A stretch of 64,000 nt of DNA from NCBI RefSeq assembly GCF_003660105.1, contig NZ_CP032823.1, positions 930,001 through 994,000 on the forward strand, written 5' to 3'. The position numbers were made by a program, and so were the translations under genes. Origin of the DNA: Aliarcobacter cryaerophilus ATCC 43158. GTDB lineage: Bacteria; Campylobacterota; Campylobacteria; Campylobacterales; Arcobacteraceae. Under the pieces are notes generated by a model. The model saw nothing but the letters and a program-made list of their open reading frames with translations. It was not told the DNA's origin and ran no database searches. Position 1 is the first letter of the stretch; every line of letters starts with the position of its first letter. Shown here piece after piece: positions 8,070 to 17,232 of this stretch.

Positions 8070-8138
8070 ATAAAATCCTTCAATTTTTTTCTGATTTTAG
8101 CATATATTTTAGAAAAGAAAAAAATATATTATTTTTTT

Positions 8139-8146
8139 GATATAAT
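8139..8146 (+). promoter_or_regulatory. Extended -10 promoter of lapG, predicting a leaderless mRNA
   Basis: TGATATAAT ends at 8146, and the ATG begins at 8153, exactly where transcription would start (seventh base after the -10). There is no Shine-Dalgarno sequence before the ATG, consistent with a leaderless or near-leaderless mRNA. Confidence 0.55.
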
Positions 8147-8152
8147 AAATAC

Positions 8153-8752
8153 ATGAAAATTTTAATTAGTCTATTTTTTCTACTGTTTTTTACTCTAAAT
8201 GCTGATTTTGTTGATACTTCTTTGATTGTAAAAGTTGAAGAAAAGTATGGAAAATTTGCAAAAAATAGATTTATTGCATTAAATACTATGTTGGAAAAAA
8301 GCAAAAGCTCTGATTTAAGAACAAAGCTAGAAAAGGTAAATGATTTTTTCAATGGTATAAAATATGCGAGCGATCAAACTGTTTATGGCAATAGTGATTA
8401 TTGGGCAAATCCTTATGAATTTTTAGCAAAAGACAAAGGAGACTGTGAAGATTATGCAATTGCAAAATATCTCGCACTTGAGTATTTAGGAGTTCCAACT
8501 TCTAAAATGTTTTTATCTTATGTTAGAGTTAAATCTTCAAATGAAGCACATATGGTTTTGACATATTTTGAAACACCAAGTTCTGAGCCATTAGTTTTAG
8601 ATAATATAAGAAAAACTATACAACCAGCTTCAAAACGAGATGATTTAATACCAGTTTTCAACTTTAATCCAAATATTTTAAAAGGTGAAAAAACAGCTGC
8701 TCACAGAAAGTGGGATACATTAATTAAAGATTATAAAGGAAAAAAAATATGA
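8153..8752 (+). CDS. lapG: LapG-type periplasmic cysteine protease (transglutaminase-like, BTLCP family)
   Basis: A 199-residue protein with a signal peptide (about residues 1-17, ending TLNA). The bacterial transglutaminase-like cysteine proteinase fold is clear: NDFFNGIKYASD, then the nucleophile in KGDCEDYAIAKY (C98), then H133 in EAHMVLTY and D150 in LVLDNI, giving the expected Cys-His-Asp triad. In known systems LapG cleaves the N-terminal region of a giant surface adhesin after a di-alanine, releasing cells from surfaces unless LapD sequesters it. It overlaps lapD by 4 bp (ATGA). No adhesin substrate is encoded in this window. Confidence 0.88.
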   Translation: MKILISLFFLLFFTLNADFVDTSLIVKVEEKYGKFAKNRFIALNTMLEKSKSSDLRTKLEKVNDFFNGIKYASDQTVYGNSDYWANPYEFLAKDKGDCEDYAIAKYLALEYLGVPTSKMFLSYVRVKSSNEAHMVLTYFETPSSEPLVLDNIRKTIQPASKRDDLIPVFNFNPNILKGEKTAAHRKWDTLIKDYKGKKI

Positions 8753-10623
8753 GTTTATTAAAGCAAGTTTCTATCGTTCTTGGTTTTATCTTTTTGATAC
8801 TTTTTGTATCTATTATTGGTCTATCTTTTAATATTATAAAAGATTCATCTGCAAAATCTTTGTATGAAAATGTACAAAATAGTGTTACAAGTACTAGTTT
8901 ATCAATAACAAATGCAGGAGTTGATGAAGGAACTATAAAAACAGTTATGAATGCAGCTTTTGATAATGGAAATTATGAAAAAATTGTGTTTAAAAATATT
9001 AATGATGAGATAGTTTATGAATTAAAAAAAGATTTAATAATAAGTGATGAGATACCGCATTGGTTTATCAATATTGTAGATACTGGTGAAATTTCAGCAC
9101 TAGCAAGTATTTCAGAAGGATGGAATGTTTTAGGAGTTTTAGAAATTTATGCCGATAGAGCTATTTACTATAATCAAACATATAGTATGTTTATAAAACT
9201 TTTACAATCTTTGGCGTTTAGTTTTGTTGTTTTGATGATTATTTTATCTATATTTTTTAATTTTATTTTAAAGCCATTAAGAACAATAAATAATCAAGCA
9301 AAAGCCGTAATGAATAATGAGTTTATACTTTCAACTGAAAAACCTTTTACAGATGAGTTTAAAACTCTAACAACTAGTATAAATAGCATGATTTCTAAAT
9401 TTGAGAAAATGTTTCAAAATACAAATGAAGTATTAAAGACAAATAAAGAGCTTCTTTATTTTGATGAAACAACAAAAATAAATAATAGAAAGTATTTTAT
9501 ATTAAAAGCGAATGAGTATTTAGATAAAGATAGCTCAAATAACAAAGGTTTTATAGTATCTATTGCAATAAAGCTTGATGTAATAAACAAAACTTATGGA
9601 TTTATAAAAACAAATGAGATTTTATTTAAATTAGCTTCAAAGATAAAAAATAGTTTTGATGGAGATCATGATATTGTTGTTAGAATGAATGGCTCAGAGT
9701 TTTTAGCACTTGTTCCAAATGCTAAAGAAGATGATATAAAAAACTCTTTAGAAAAACTAATAATTGATTTAAAAGCTATAGTAGAGCTTGAAGATAATAT
9801 TTTTATAGGTCTTTGTAAATATGAAAATGAAGAGAGTTTAAGAACTCTATTTACTAAGATAGATTATACACTTTCTCAAGCAAAAGTAAATAGTGATAAA
9901 GATTATTTTTATGTAACTCATATGGAAAATATTAAAACAAAAGAAGAGTGGATAAATATATTAAATGTCTCTTTAAAAGAGGAGTTTTTTAGACTTATTC
10001 ATAGAGATATTGTTGATATTAATTCAAAAGAAGAGTATTTGAAAACTATTAGTTTTGAGCTTGATTTTAAAGGAGAGACTATTAGATATGGTGAATTTAT
10101 AGCTTCTGTTTTAGAACAAAATAGATTAGATGAAGTATATTTGCATATAATTGAAAAAGTTTTCAAACAAAATAAAGCAAATGAGTTTTTATCAATACAA
10201 CTTCCTACTTTATTTATAGAAAAATTAAGTAGTTATGCAAATCTAAAAGAGTTATTAAATAAATATAAACATATCTCAAAAAATATTATTTTTGAAATTG
10301 AAGAAGAAGCATTTAATAAAAATTTCAATAGTACTTTGATGTATATTTCACTATTTAAAGAGTTTGGTTTTAACTTTGCTATATTTAATTTTATTGCAAA
10401 TAGTGATGATTATAACTATTTAAAAGAGTTAAGACCACTTTATATTAAAGCTTCTAAATTCTTCTTGCTTGAATCAAGACAGAGCTTAAATATGTTAAAA
10501 ATACTTACTCAGTCTTTAGATATTAAAATTGTTGCTACAAGTGTTGATGAAATTGAAGAGATAAAAACTTTAGAAGAGATAGGAATAAATGCAATTTCTG
10601 GTGCTGTTATGTCAAAATTATAG
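8749..10623 (+). CDS. lapD: LapD-type c-di-GMP receptor with degenerate GGDEF and EAL domains
   Basis: A 624-residue inner membrane protein: TM1 (about 9-30), a periplasmic LapD/MoxY N-terminal domain (about 31-145) with PHWF and GWNVLGVLEIY, TM2 (about 150-172), HAMP (about 173-225), GGDEF-like (about 235-390) and EAL-like (about 400-620). The GGDEF signature is replaced by NGSEF and no RxxD I-site is seen. The EAL motif reads FEL (SFELDFKGE). Both enzymes are therefore predicted to be dead, as in known LapD proteins, which bind c-di-GMP through the EAL domain and hold LapG in the periplasm. The 4-bp overlap with lapG supports the pairing. Confidence 0.88.
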   Translation: MSLLKQVSIVLGFIFLILFVSIIGLSFNIIKDSSAKSLYENVQNSVTSTSLSITNAGVDEGTIKTVMNAAFDNGNYEKIVFKNINDEIVYELKKDLIISDEIPHWFINIVDTGEISALASISEGWNVLGVLEIYADRAIYYNQTYSMFIKLLQSLAFSFVVLMIILSIFFNFILKPLRTINNQAKAVMNNEFILSTEKPFTDEFKTLTTSINSMISKFEKMFQNTNEVLKTNKELLYFDETTKINNRKYFILKANEYLDKDSSNNKGFIVSIAIKLDVINKTYGFIKTNEILFKLASKIKNSFDGDHDIVVRMNGSEFLALVPNAKEDDIKNSLEKLIIDLKAIVELEDNIFIGLCKYENEESLRTLFTKIDYTLSQAKVNSDKDYFYVTHMENIKTKEEWINILNVSLKEEFFRLIHRDIVDINSKEEYLKTISFELDFKGETIRYGEFIASVLEQNRLDEVYLHIIEKVFKQNKANEFLSIQLPTLFIEKLSSYANLKELLNKYKHISKNIIFEIEEEAFNKNFNSTLMYISLFKEFGFNFAIFNFIANSDDYNYLKELRPLYIKASKFFLLESRQSLNMLKILTQSLDIKIVATSVDEIEEIKTLEEIGINAISGAVMSKL

Positions 10624-10636
10624 AAACTACTATTTG

Positions 10637-10669
10637 ACCAAAAAAAGGCTTTTTTTAGCTTTTTTTGGT
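10637..10669 (+). terminator. Probable hairpin terminator after lapD
   Basis: An inverted repeat 14 bp after the lapD stop: ACCAAAAAAAGGC (10637-10649) pairs with GCTTTTTTTGGT (10658-10669). The stem is mostly A-U with a few G-C pairs and there is no good U tract after it, so termination efficiency is uncertain. Confidence 0.5.
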
Positions 10670-10708
10670 TAATATCTATTTCTACTTATATCAAATGAAA
10701 GATAAATT

Positions 10709-11743
10709 ATGATTGTAAAAATAGACTTAACAAATGATAATTCATACGAAATTTATATCGAAAAATTAAAAGCTTTGAGCTTTGATAGAAAAGTTGTTGT
10801 TGTTACCAATCCTACGGTTGCTGGTTTTCATTTAGAGTATTTAAAATCGAAATTAACAGCAAAAGAGCTATTTGTTTGCACAATCAAAGATGGTGAAGAG
10901 TATAAAAATATGCAAACTTTAGAAGATATTTTAAGTTCATGCTTTGAAGCAAAACTTGATAGAAAATCTCTTCTTATTGCCTTTGGTGGCGGTGTAATTG
11001 GAGATATGACTGGTTTTGCTGCATCAATTTATCAAAGAGGAATTGATTTTATTCAAATTCCAACTACACTTTTATCACAAGTAGATGCAAGTGTTGGTGG
11101 AAAAACAGGAATAAATAACAAATATGGAAAAAACCTAGTAGGAACTTTTCATCAGCCAAAAGCTGTTTATATTGATTCATACTTTTTAAAAACTCTTCCA
11201 AAAAGAGAGTTAGGAGCTGGAATTTCTGAAATTATAAAAATGGCTGTTTGTTTCAATAAAGATTTTTTTAGTTGGCTTGAAAATAATGATTTAAGAGATG
11301 AAAAAAATATTGATGTAGCTATACAAAAATCAGTACAAACAAAAGCTTATGTGGTAAGTGTTGATGAGAAAGAGCAAGGATTAAGAGCTGCATTAAATTA
11401 TGGGCACACTTTTGGACATGTTATAGAAAATATTACAAATTATAAAACATATCTTCATGGTGAAGCTGTTGGAATTGGAATGTGTATGGCAAATTCTCTA
11501 GCTGTTAAACTTGGTTTTATGAGTAAGGAAGATGAAAAAAGAGTAGAAAATTTACTTAAAAAATATGATATTCCAACAACTTTTAAAATAAGTGATGTTG
11601 AAGATTTTTATGAGCATTTTTTCTTGGACAAAAAGTCTAGTAATAGTAAGATTAAATTTATTTTACCTCTTGGAATTGGTGATTGTAAAATTACAGATGA
11701 GATAAAAAAAGATGATGTTATTGAAATTTTAAAAGGATTTTAA
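10709..11743 (+). CDS. aroB: 3-dehydroquinate synthase
   Basis: A 344-residue enzyme of the shikimate pathway that converts DAHP to 3-dehydroquinate using NAD and a divalent metal in the cytoplasm. Conserved blocks are [20 protein letters not shown], the [20 protein letters not shown] block, [12 protein letters not shown] (metal-binding Glu), [12 protein letters not shown] and HGEAVGIGM (metal-binding His residues). Length is standard. It begins a run of same-strand genes; mscS starts at the very next base after the stop, so the two are likely co-transcribed. The order aroB-mscS-mtaB-ftsH-like is, from memory, shared with Helicobacter pylori. Confidence 0.95.
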   Translation: MIVKIDLTNDNSYEIYIEKLKALSFDRKVVVVTNPTVAGFHLEYLKSKLTAKELFVCTIKDGEEYKNMQTLEDILSSCFEAKLDRKSLLIAFGGGVIGDMTGFAASIYQRGIDFIQIPTTLLSQVDASVGGKTGINNKYGKNLVGTFHQPKAVYIDSYFLKTLPKRELGAGISEIIKMAVCFNKDFFSWLENNDLRDEKNIDVAIQKSVQTKAYVVSVDEKEQGLRAALNYGHTFGHVIENITNYKTYLHGEAVGIGMCMANSLAVKLGFMSKEDEKRVENLLKKYDIPTTFKISDVEDFYEHFFLDKKSSNSKIKFILPLGIGDCKITDEIKKDDVIEILKGF

Positions 11744-13426
11744 TTGTTTAAAAAGATATTTATTTTAATACTTTTTCTAGTTGGTACTACAGTTTTAAAT
11801 GCAAATCAAGAGAACACAAATGATACAAAAATAGAAAAAGTAGATCAAAAAAAAGGTTCTTCAAAAAATAGTCAAAAAAAAGATGAAAATATTTTAGATA
11901 TTGAAAATATGGTTGAAGCAAATATCTTATTGGAGAAAATAAATAAGATAGAGTCTGGATTTAAAGATAATATTCTTTTGAAAAGATACTCAAATTATCT
12001 ATCGTATAGTAAAATATCAGCTGATTTAGAGCAACTAAAAGATAGTTTAAAGAGAAAAAACCATTTAAGTGATGAGCTTGAGTATCAACTTTTAAATAAA
12101 ATTAGAGTAAAAGAGAATGAACTAGAGTTGATAAGTGAATATAAAGGTTCACCAATAGGAAGTTTGATAAATCCACCAGAAATTGAAATAGTTGAAAAAA
12201 TTACAAATCCTTTTGGAATAATTAATGCTTTATCAAGTATAAAAAAGATGGAAGATAGTAAACAACAATTTACTAGTTTAGAAGCACAATTAGAAGTTTT
12301 ATCAAAAAATATTCAAGAAGAGCTTGATAGCTATAGAAATCTATATGTTTTAGAGCCAAAAGATGAGTATAAAGAAAAAATAGTATTTTTAGATAAACAA
12401 AAAAGAGATTTTGAGATTGTTTTAGACATTGTAAGTACAACGCAAGAGGTTTATGGAAGAAAGATTGAGCAGGTTATTTTAGAGATAAAAAATCAAATAT
12501 CTCAACAAGTACAAAAAATACTTTTGATATTTGCCATTATTGTAATTATGCTTATAGTTTCATTTTTAGTTAAATTAACACTAAAAAGATATTTTTCTCA
12601 GAATGAAAATTATTATATGGTAAATAAAATTATAAATTTCACATTGGCTTTTTTAGTTTTAATGCTTCTCCTTTTCTCTTATATTGATAATGTTTCATAT
12701 CTTGTAACAATCTTAGGATTTGCATCTGCTGGTATTGCTATTGCTTTAAAAGATTGGTTTATGTCTATTTTTGGTTGGTTGGTTATTGTAACTTCTGGTT
12801 TTATTCAAGTTGGAGATAGAATTCGTGTTACAAAAGGAGATGTAGAAACTGTTGGAGATGTTTTAGATATTTCTTTATTTAAAATTACTATAAAAGAAGA
12901 TGTTACACTGGTTTCATATATGAAAAATAGAAGAGCTGGAAGAATTTTCTTTGTACCAAATAACTATATTTTTTCTGAACTTATTGCAAATTATAGCCAT
13001 AGTGAATTAAAAACAGTTTGGGATGGAATTGACATAACTTTAACTTTTGATTCAAATTTTAAAAAAGCTCAAAAGATTATTAGAGACATCTTAAAACACT
13101 ATTCAAAAGGTTATAGTGATATTACAAGAAAACAGCTTTCAAAAATGAGAAATAAATATCAACTTAGAGCAACTGGAGTTGAACCACGAGTATTTACTCT
13201 AATAGAACCATATGGAATGGTTATTTCTGGTTGGTATCTTACAAACTCTTTTGCAGCTCTTGTTTTAAGAAGTACTATTTGTGCTGAAATACTTGAAGCT
13301 TTAATGAAAGAGGATGATATACATATAGCTTATCCAACTCAACAAATAAATATAAATAAAACTTCAAATCCTTATGGTCCAGCATCAAAAATGCCAAAAG
13401 AAGAGTTTGAAGTACATGATAATTAG
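11744..13426 (+). CDS. MscS-family mechanosensitive ion channel
   Basis: A 560-residue protein with a signal peptide (about residues 1-21, ending LNANQ), a long charged coiled-coil-like periplasmic region (about 25-255), then membrane helices (about 258-280, 294-312 and 318-350). The pore helix is the Ala/Gly-rich TILGFASAGIAIALKDW, followed by a cytoplasmic beta domain with IQVGDRIRV and VPNNYIFSE, both typical of MscS. Such channels release osmolytes during hypo-osmotic shock. The start is TTG, directly abutting the aroB stop, and this start gives a well-formed signal peptide. The extended periplasmic N-terminus makes it closer to MscK/YbdG-type variants than to minimal MscS. Confidence 0.85.
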   Translation: MFKKIFILILFLVGTTVLNANQENTNDTKIEKVDQKKGSSKNSQKKDENILDIENMVEANILLEKINKIESGFKDNILLKRYSNYLSYSKISADLEQLKDSLKRKNHLSDELEYQLLNKIRVKENELELISEYKGSPIGSLINPPEIEIVEKITNPFGIINALSSIKKMEDSKQQFTSLEAQLEVLSKNIQEELDSYRNLYVLEPKDEYKEKIVFLDKQKRDFEIVLDIVSTTQEVYGRKIEQVILEIKNQISQQVQKILLIFAIIVIMLIVSFLVKLTLKRYFSQNENYYMVNKIINFTLAFLVLMLLLFSYIDNVSYLVTILGFASAGIAIALKDWFMSIFGWLVIVTSGFIQVGDRIRVTKGDVETVGDVLDISLFKITIKEDVTLVSYMKNRRAGRIFFVPNNYIFSELIANYSHSELKTVWDGIDITLTFDSNFKKAQKIIRDILKHYSKGYSDITRKQLSKMRNKYQLRATGVEPRVFTLIEPYGMVISGWYLTNSFAALVLRSTICAEILEALMKEDDIHIAYPTQQININKTSNPYGPASKMPKEEFEVHDN

Positions 13427-13438
13427 GATAAATATTTT

Positions 13439-14716
13439 ATGAATTTTAGTGAACATAGACCAAAGGTTTTTTTTAAGACTTTTGGTTGTAGAACAAATAT
13501 TTTTGATACACAAGTAATGATTAGTAACCTAAAAGATTTTGATATAACAAATAACGAAAAAGAAGCAAATGTTGTTATAATAAACTCTTGTACAGTTACA
13601 AATAGTGCAGATACAACAGCTAGAAGCTATATAAATGGTTTAAAAAAACTTGAAAACTCTCCAAAAGTAATATTTACAGGTTGTGGAACAAGAACAAAAG
13701 GTGAGAAACTTTTTGGAGAAAATAAAATTGATGGACTTTTTGGTTCAAGTGAAAAAGAGAATATTAATGAACTTTTAAAATTAGATGATAAATTCTATAA
13801 ACTTGGTGATTTAAATAGTCTTGATACAACTGTTGTTGAAGAGTTTGTTGGAAAAAGTAGGGCTTTTATAAAAATACAAGAAGGGTGTGATTTTAGATGT
13901 TCATATTGTATTATCCCTCATGTAAGAGGTGACGCTAGAAGTTATGAAGAGAGTGTTATTTTAAATCAAGTGCAAACTTTAGCAAATAATGGTTTTAGTG
14001 AGTTTATTTTAACAGGTACAAATGTAGGAAGCTATGGTAAAAAAATGCATACTTCATTAGCAAAACTTCTAAAAAAAATGGCACTTATAAAAGGTGTTAA
14101 GCGAATAAGAATGGGAAGTATAGAGCCTATTCAAATTGATGATGAGTTTAAAGAGCTTATAAATGAGCCATTTATGGCAAAACATCTTCATATAGCACTT
14201 CAACACACTTCAAAAGATATGTTAAAAATTATGAATAGACGAAATAAAGTTTTAAGTGATTTAGAACTTTTTGAATTTTTAAGTTCAAATGGATATGCTT
14301 TGGGAACTGATTTTATAGTTGGTCATCCAGGAGAAACGAAAGAACTTTGGAGTGAGGCTATGAAAAATTTAAATAATTTTCCACTAACTCATATTCATGC
14401 TTTTACATATTCAAAAAGAGATGGAACACCAAGTGCTTCTATGAAAAATATTGTAAAAGGCGATATCGCAAAAGATAGATATATTGAACTTGTAGAGATA
14501 ATTAAGCAAAAGAATTATGAGTTTAGACAAAATATAAAGAAAAATAAAGTTAAACTAGAAGTTTTAGTTGAGCAAGAAAAAAATGGTAAGTATTTAGGAT
14601 TTGATCAGTTTTTTAATCAAGTTGAGATAATTTCAAATGAAGATTTGGTATCAGATTGGTTAAATTTAGAAGATTACAAAGTGGAGTTTAATAAAAATGA
14701 AGCAAGATTTAAATAA
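13439..14716 (+). CDS. mtaB: tRNA t6A37 methylthiotransferase MtaB
   Basis: A 425-residue radical-SAM methylthiotransferase. The N-terminal UPF0004 domain has the three Cys of the auxiliary cluster (FGCRTN, NSCTVTN, FTGCGTR). The radical SAM core has GCDFRCSYCIIPHVRG (CxxxCxxC), followed by a C-terminal TRAM-like segment. FGCRTN and HVRG favour the MtaB branch over MiaB or RimO. MtaB converts N6-threonylcarbamoyladenosine at position 37 of ANN-decoding tRNAs to ms2t6A. It overlaps the following AAA+ gene by 20 bp. Confidence 0.88.
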   Translation: MNFSEHRPKVFFKTFGCRTNIFDTQVMISNLKDFDITNNEKEANVVIINSCTVTNSADTTARSYINGLKKLENSPKVIFTGCGTRTKGEKLFGENKIDGLFGSSEKENINELLKLDDKFYKLGDLNSLDTTVVEEFVGKSRAFIKIQEGCDFRCSYCIIPHVRGDARSYEESVILNQVQTLANNGFSEFILTGTNVGSYGKKMHTSLAKLLKKMALIKGVKRIRMGSIEPIQIDDEFKELINEPFMAKHLHIALQHTSKDMLKIMNRRNKVLSDLELFEFLSSNGYALGTDFIVGHPGETKELWSEAMKNLNNFPLTHIHAFTYSKRDGTPSASMKNIVKGDIAKDRYIELVEIIKQKNYEFRQNIKKNKVKLEVLVEQEKNGKYLGFDQFFNQVEIISNEDLVSDWLNLEDYKVEFNKNEARFK

Positions 14717-16181
14717 TAAAAATATAGATAAAAACTTTAAGTTAATGGTTTTATCAGCCATAGTTTTGGTTGTTTTATTTTCATATACAATCTATAAAAG
14801 CAGTACAAATATTCAAGGAATAAGTTATTATATTGGAGTTGGTTTTTTATTTATCTTACTTATTTTATCATTTGTATTAAGAGCTAAACAAGATAAAATA
14901 AGAGATTATTTCCTTAAAAAAAGAGGCTTAAAGCAAGAAAACTCTGCTTTTGAAAAAGAACTTCAAGAAAAAAGCTTAGCTTCTAGTGATTCTAAAAATA
15001 TTGATTTTACAATAAAACCTGTTAGTTCAAATATTACTTTTAAAGATATTGCTGGAATTAAAGAGATAAAAGAGGAGCTTGAAGAGATTGTTGATTTTTT
15101 AAATAATCCTAAAAAGTATCAAAAATTTGGTGTAAAACTTCCAAAAGGTGTTTTACTGGTTGGTCCTCCTGGTGTTGGAAAAACTCTTATCGCAAGAGCA
15201 GTTGCAGGAGAGGCTCAAGTTCCTTTTTTTTATCAAAGTGGAGCTAGTTTTGTTCATATTTATGTTGGAATGGGTGCAAAAAAAGTACGAGAACTTTTCT
15301 CAAGTGCAAAAATAAATGCGCCATCAATTGTATTTATAGATGAAATAGACGCAGTTGGAAAGATGAGAAGTGGAAAATCAAATGATGAGAGAGAATCTAC
15401 TTTAAATGAACTTTTAACTCAAATGGATGGATTTGATGGAGAAAGTGGTGTAATAGTAATTGCTGCAACAAATAAGATAGAAGTTTTAGATGATGCACTT
15501 TTAAGAGCAGGTAGATTTGATAGAAGATTGTATGTTGGATTACCTAATATGGAAGATAGAAGAAATATTTTAGATCTTTATTTAAAAGATGTTAAATATG
15601 AGATAAATATTCTTAAGCTTTCAAATGAAACATCAGGTTTTAGTTCAGCTGCATTAGCAACATTAGTAAATGAAGCTCTTTTAAATATGATAAAAAATAA
15701 TAATAAAGTATTAAGTGAAAATGATATTGAAATCGCAAAAAATAAGCTAGAGTTTGGTAAAAAACAGCTTAAGATTCTTGATAGTGAGCAAAAAGAGATT
15801 CTAGCAATTTATCAAACTTGTAAGGCGTATATTACAAAATCAAAAGTAAATTTACTAGAAGAGGGCGTAAAAAAAATAAACAAAGTATTTTTATCTTTTG
15901 AAGAGTTGCAAGAGAATATAAAAAGAGAATTATCAGGAAGTGTTGGACTTGAGCTAATAAAAAATAAAAAATTTGCAATAGGTGAAGATGATATAAAAAG
16001 AGCAGAAGATATTGCAGTGTTGATGGTAGAAAAATATAAAATGGCAAAAGATAGCAAAGATATAATTTTTAATGCAAAAGAGAGTCTAAAGCTTGAATTT
16101 TCGCAAAACATTGATAAAATAAACAACTTAAAAGATATTATGCTTAAAAATGAGGTAATAACTCTTGATGATTTGCAATAA
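14697..16181 (+). CDS. FtsH-like membrane AAA+ ATPase lacking the zinc-protease motif
   Basis: A 494-residue protein with two N-terminal membrane segments (about 15-31 and 43-61) and a complete FtsH-type AAA+ module: Walker A GPPGVGKT (156-163), pore loop IYVGMG (about 188-193), Walker B IVFIDEID (211-218), and the second region of homology with arginine fingers RAGRFDRR (270-277). The C-terminal part aligns with the FtsH peptidase domain, but the HEAGH zinc motif reads YQTCK (372-376), losing both His and the catalytic Glu. It is also shorter than active FtsH (about 610-650). It is predicted to be an ATP-driven unfoldase or pseudoprotease. It overlaps mtaB and bioV. Confidence 0.85.
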   Translation: MKQDLNNKNIDKNFKLMVLSAIVLVVLFSYTIYKSSTNIQGISYYIGVGFLFILLILSFVLRAKQDKIRDYFLKKRGLKQENSAFEKELQEKSLASSDSKNIDFTIKPVSSNITFKDIAGIKEIKEELEEIVDFLNNPKKYQKFGVKLPKGVLLVGPPGVGKTLIARAVAGEAQVPFFYQSGASFVHIYVGMGAKKVRELFSSAKINAPSIVFIDEIDAVGKMRSGKSNDERESTLNELLTQMDGFDGESGVIVIAATNKIEVLDDALLRAGRFDRRLYVGLPNMEDRRNILDLYLKDVKYEINILKLSNETSGFSSAALATLVNEALLNMIKNNNKVLSENDIEIAKNKLEFGKKQLKILDSEQKEILAIYQTCKAYITKSKVNLLEEGVKKINKVFLSFEELQENIKRELSGSVGLELIKNKKFAIGEDDIKRAEDIAVLMVEKYKMAKDSKDIIFNAKESLKLEFSQNIDKINNLKDIMLKNEVITLDDLQ

Positions 16182-16683
16182 CTTTCATAGTGGATTTTGT
16201 TTTAAAAATGAGTGTAAACTTTTCAAAGATTATTTGGAAATAGGGGATTTTATAATCTCTGGATTTTCATATGGAGCTATCAAAGCTTTTAAACAGGCTT
16301 TAGAAAGTAAAACAAGATTGGATAAACTTCAACTCTTTTCACCATCTTTTTTTCAAAATAAAGATGAAAAATTTAAAAAAATGCAAAAATTATTTTTCAA
16401 AAAAGATAAAGATACTTATATAAATAATTTCTTAGAAAATGTAAAATATCCGCAAAACAAGGATATAAAAGAGTATTTAAACATAGGAAAATATGAAGAG
16501 TTAGATGAACTATTAGAGTTTATTTGGAAAAAAGAAGATTTTGAAGAGTTAAAGTCTAAGGGTTTGAAAATAGAAGTTTTTTTAGGCGAAAATGACAAAA
16601 TAATTGATAGTTCTGTTGCAAAAGATTTTTTTAAAGATTTTGCAACAGTTTATTATTTTAAAGATAAAGGACATTTACTATGA
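16168..16683 (+). CDS. bioV: BioV-like pimeloyl-ACP methyl ester esterase
   Basis: A 171-residue small alpha/beta-hydrolase. The nucleophile elbow is GFSYGA (S34), the Asp is D143 in GENDKIID, and the catalytic His is H169 in the terminal KGHLL, a complete triad. FHSGFCFKNE near the N-terminus is characteristic of BioV, described in Helicobacter and widely annotated in this phylum. BioV hydrolyses pimeloyl-ACP methyl ester, ending the modified fatty-acid cycle that makes the biotin side chain. The ATG at 16168 is preferred over a TTG one codon upstream. The gene overlaps the preceding stop by 14 bp and mog by 4 bp. No other bio gene is in the window. Confidence 0.75.
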   Translation: MICNNFHSGFCFKNECKLFKDYLEIGDFIISGFSYGAIKAFKQALESKTRLDKLQLFSPSFFQNKDEKFKKMQKLFFKKDKDTYINNFLENVKYPQNKDIKEYLNIGKYEELDELLEFIWKKEDFEELKSKGLKIEVFLGENDKIIDSSVAKDFFKDFATVYYFKDKGHLL

Positions 16684-17225
16684 GTGAAGAGATAAAAAAA
16701 ATAGCAAAAATTGGAATAGTTACTACAAGTGATAGAGCAAGTGCTGGAATATATGAAGATTTATCAGGAAAAGCTATTATTGATACTTTAAATGATTATT
16801 TAAAATCTCCTTGGCAAGAAGTTTATAGATGTATAAGTGATGATAAGGCAACTATTGAAGAGACTTTAAAAGAGTTAGTTGATATTGAACATTGTTGTTT
16901 AGTCGTAACAACAGGAGGAACAGGACCTTCACTTAGAGATGTAACTCCAGAAGCAACTGAAGCTGTATGTGATAGAATGATGCCAGGTTTTGGTGAGCTT
17001 ATGAGAAGCGTAAGCTTACAATATGTTCCAACAGCTATTCTTTCAAGACAAACAGCAGGTTTAAGAGGAAGTTCTTTGATTGTAAATCTTCCAGGAAAAC
17101 CAAAATCAATTAAAGAGTGTCTTGATGCAGTTTTTCCAGCTATTCCATACTGTATAGATTTGATGGAAGGTCCATATTTGGAGACAAAAGAAGATGTTAT
17201 AAAAGCTTTTAGACCTAAAAAATAG
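16680..17225 (+). CDS. mog: Molybdopterin adenylyltransferase
   Basis: A 181-residue MogA/MoaB-fold protein. Signature blocks are IGIVTTSDRASAG at residues 12-24, VTTGGTGPSLRDVTPEAT (about 80-97) and SSLIVNLPGKPKS (about 135-147). Mog adenylates molybdopterin before molybdate insertion, supplying cofactor for enzymes such as nitrate reductase or formate dehydrogenase. It overlaps bioV by 4 bp (ATGA) and ends the long plus-strand run that starts at aroB. It converges on lolE with 7 bp between the genes. Confidence 0.92.
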   Translation: MSEEIKKIAKIGIVTTSDRASAGIYEDLSGKAIIDTLNDYLKSPWQEVYRCISDDKATIEETLKELVDIEHCCLVVTTGGTGPSLRDVTPEATEAVCDRMMPGFGELMRSVSLQYVPTAILSRQTAGLRGSSLIVNLPGKPKSIKECLDAVFPAIPYCIDLMEGPYLETKEDVIKAFRPKK

Positions 17226-17232
17226 TTTTTAT

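Noticed and set aside
15812-16126. Two overlapping minus-strand ORFs (104 and 71 aa)
   Set aside because: They are antisense to the FtsH-like gene; Ser/Phe/Leu-rich shadow translations.
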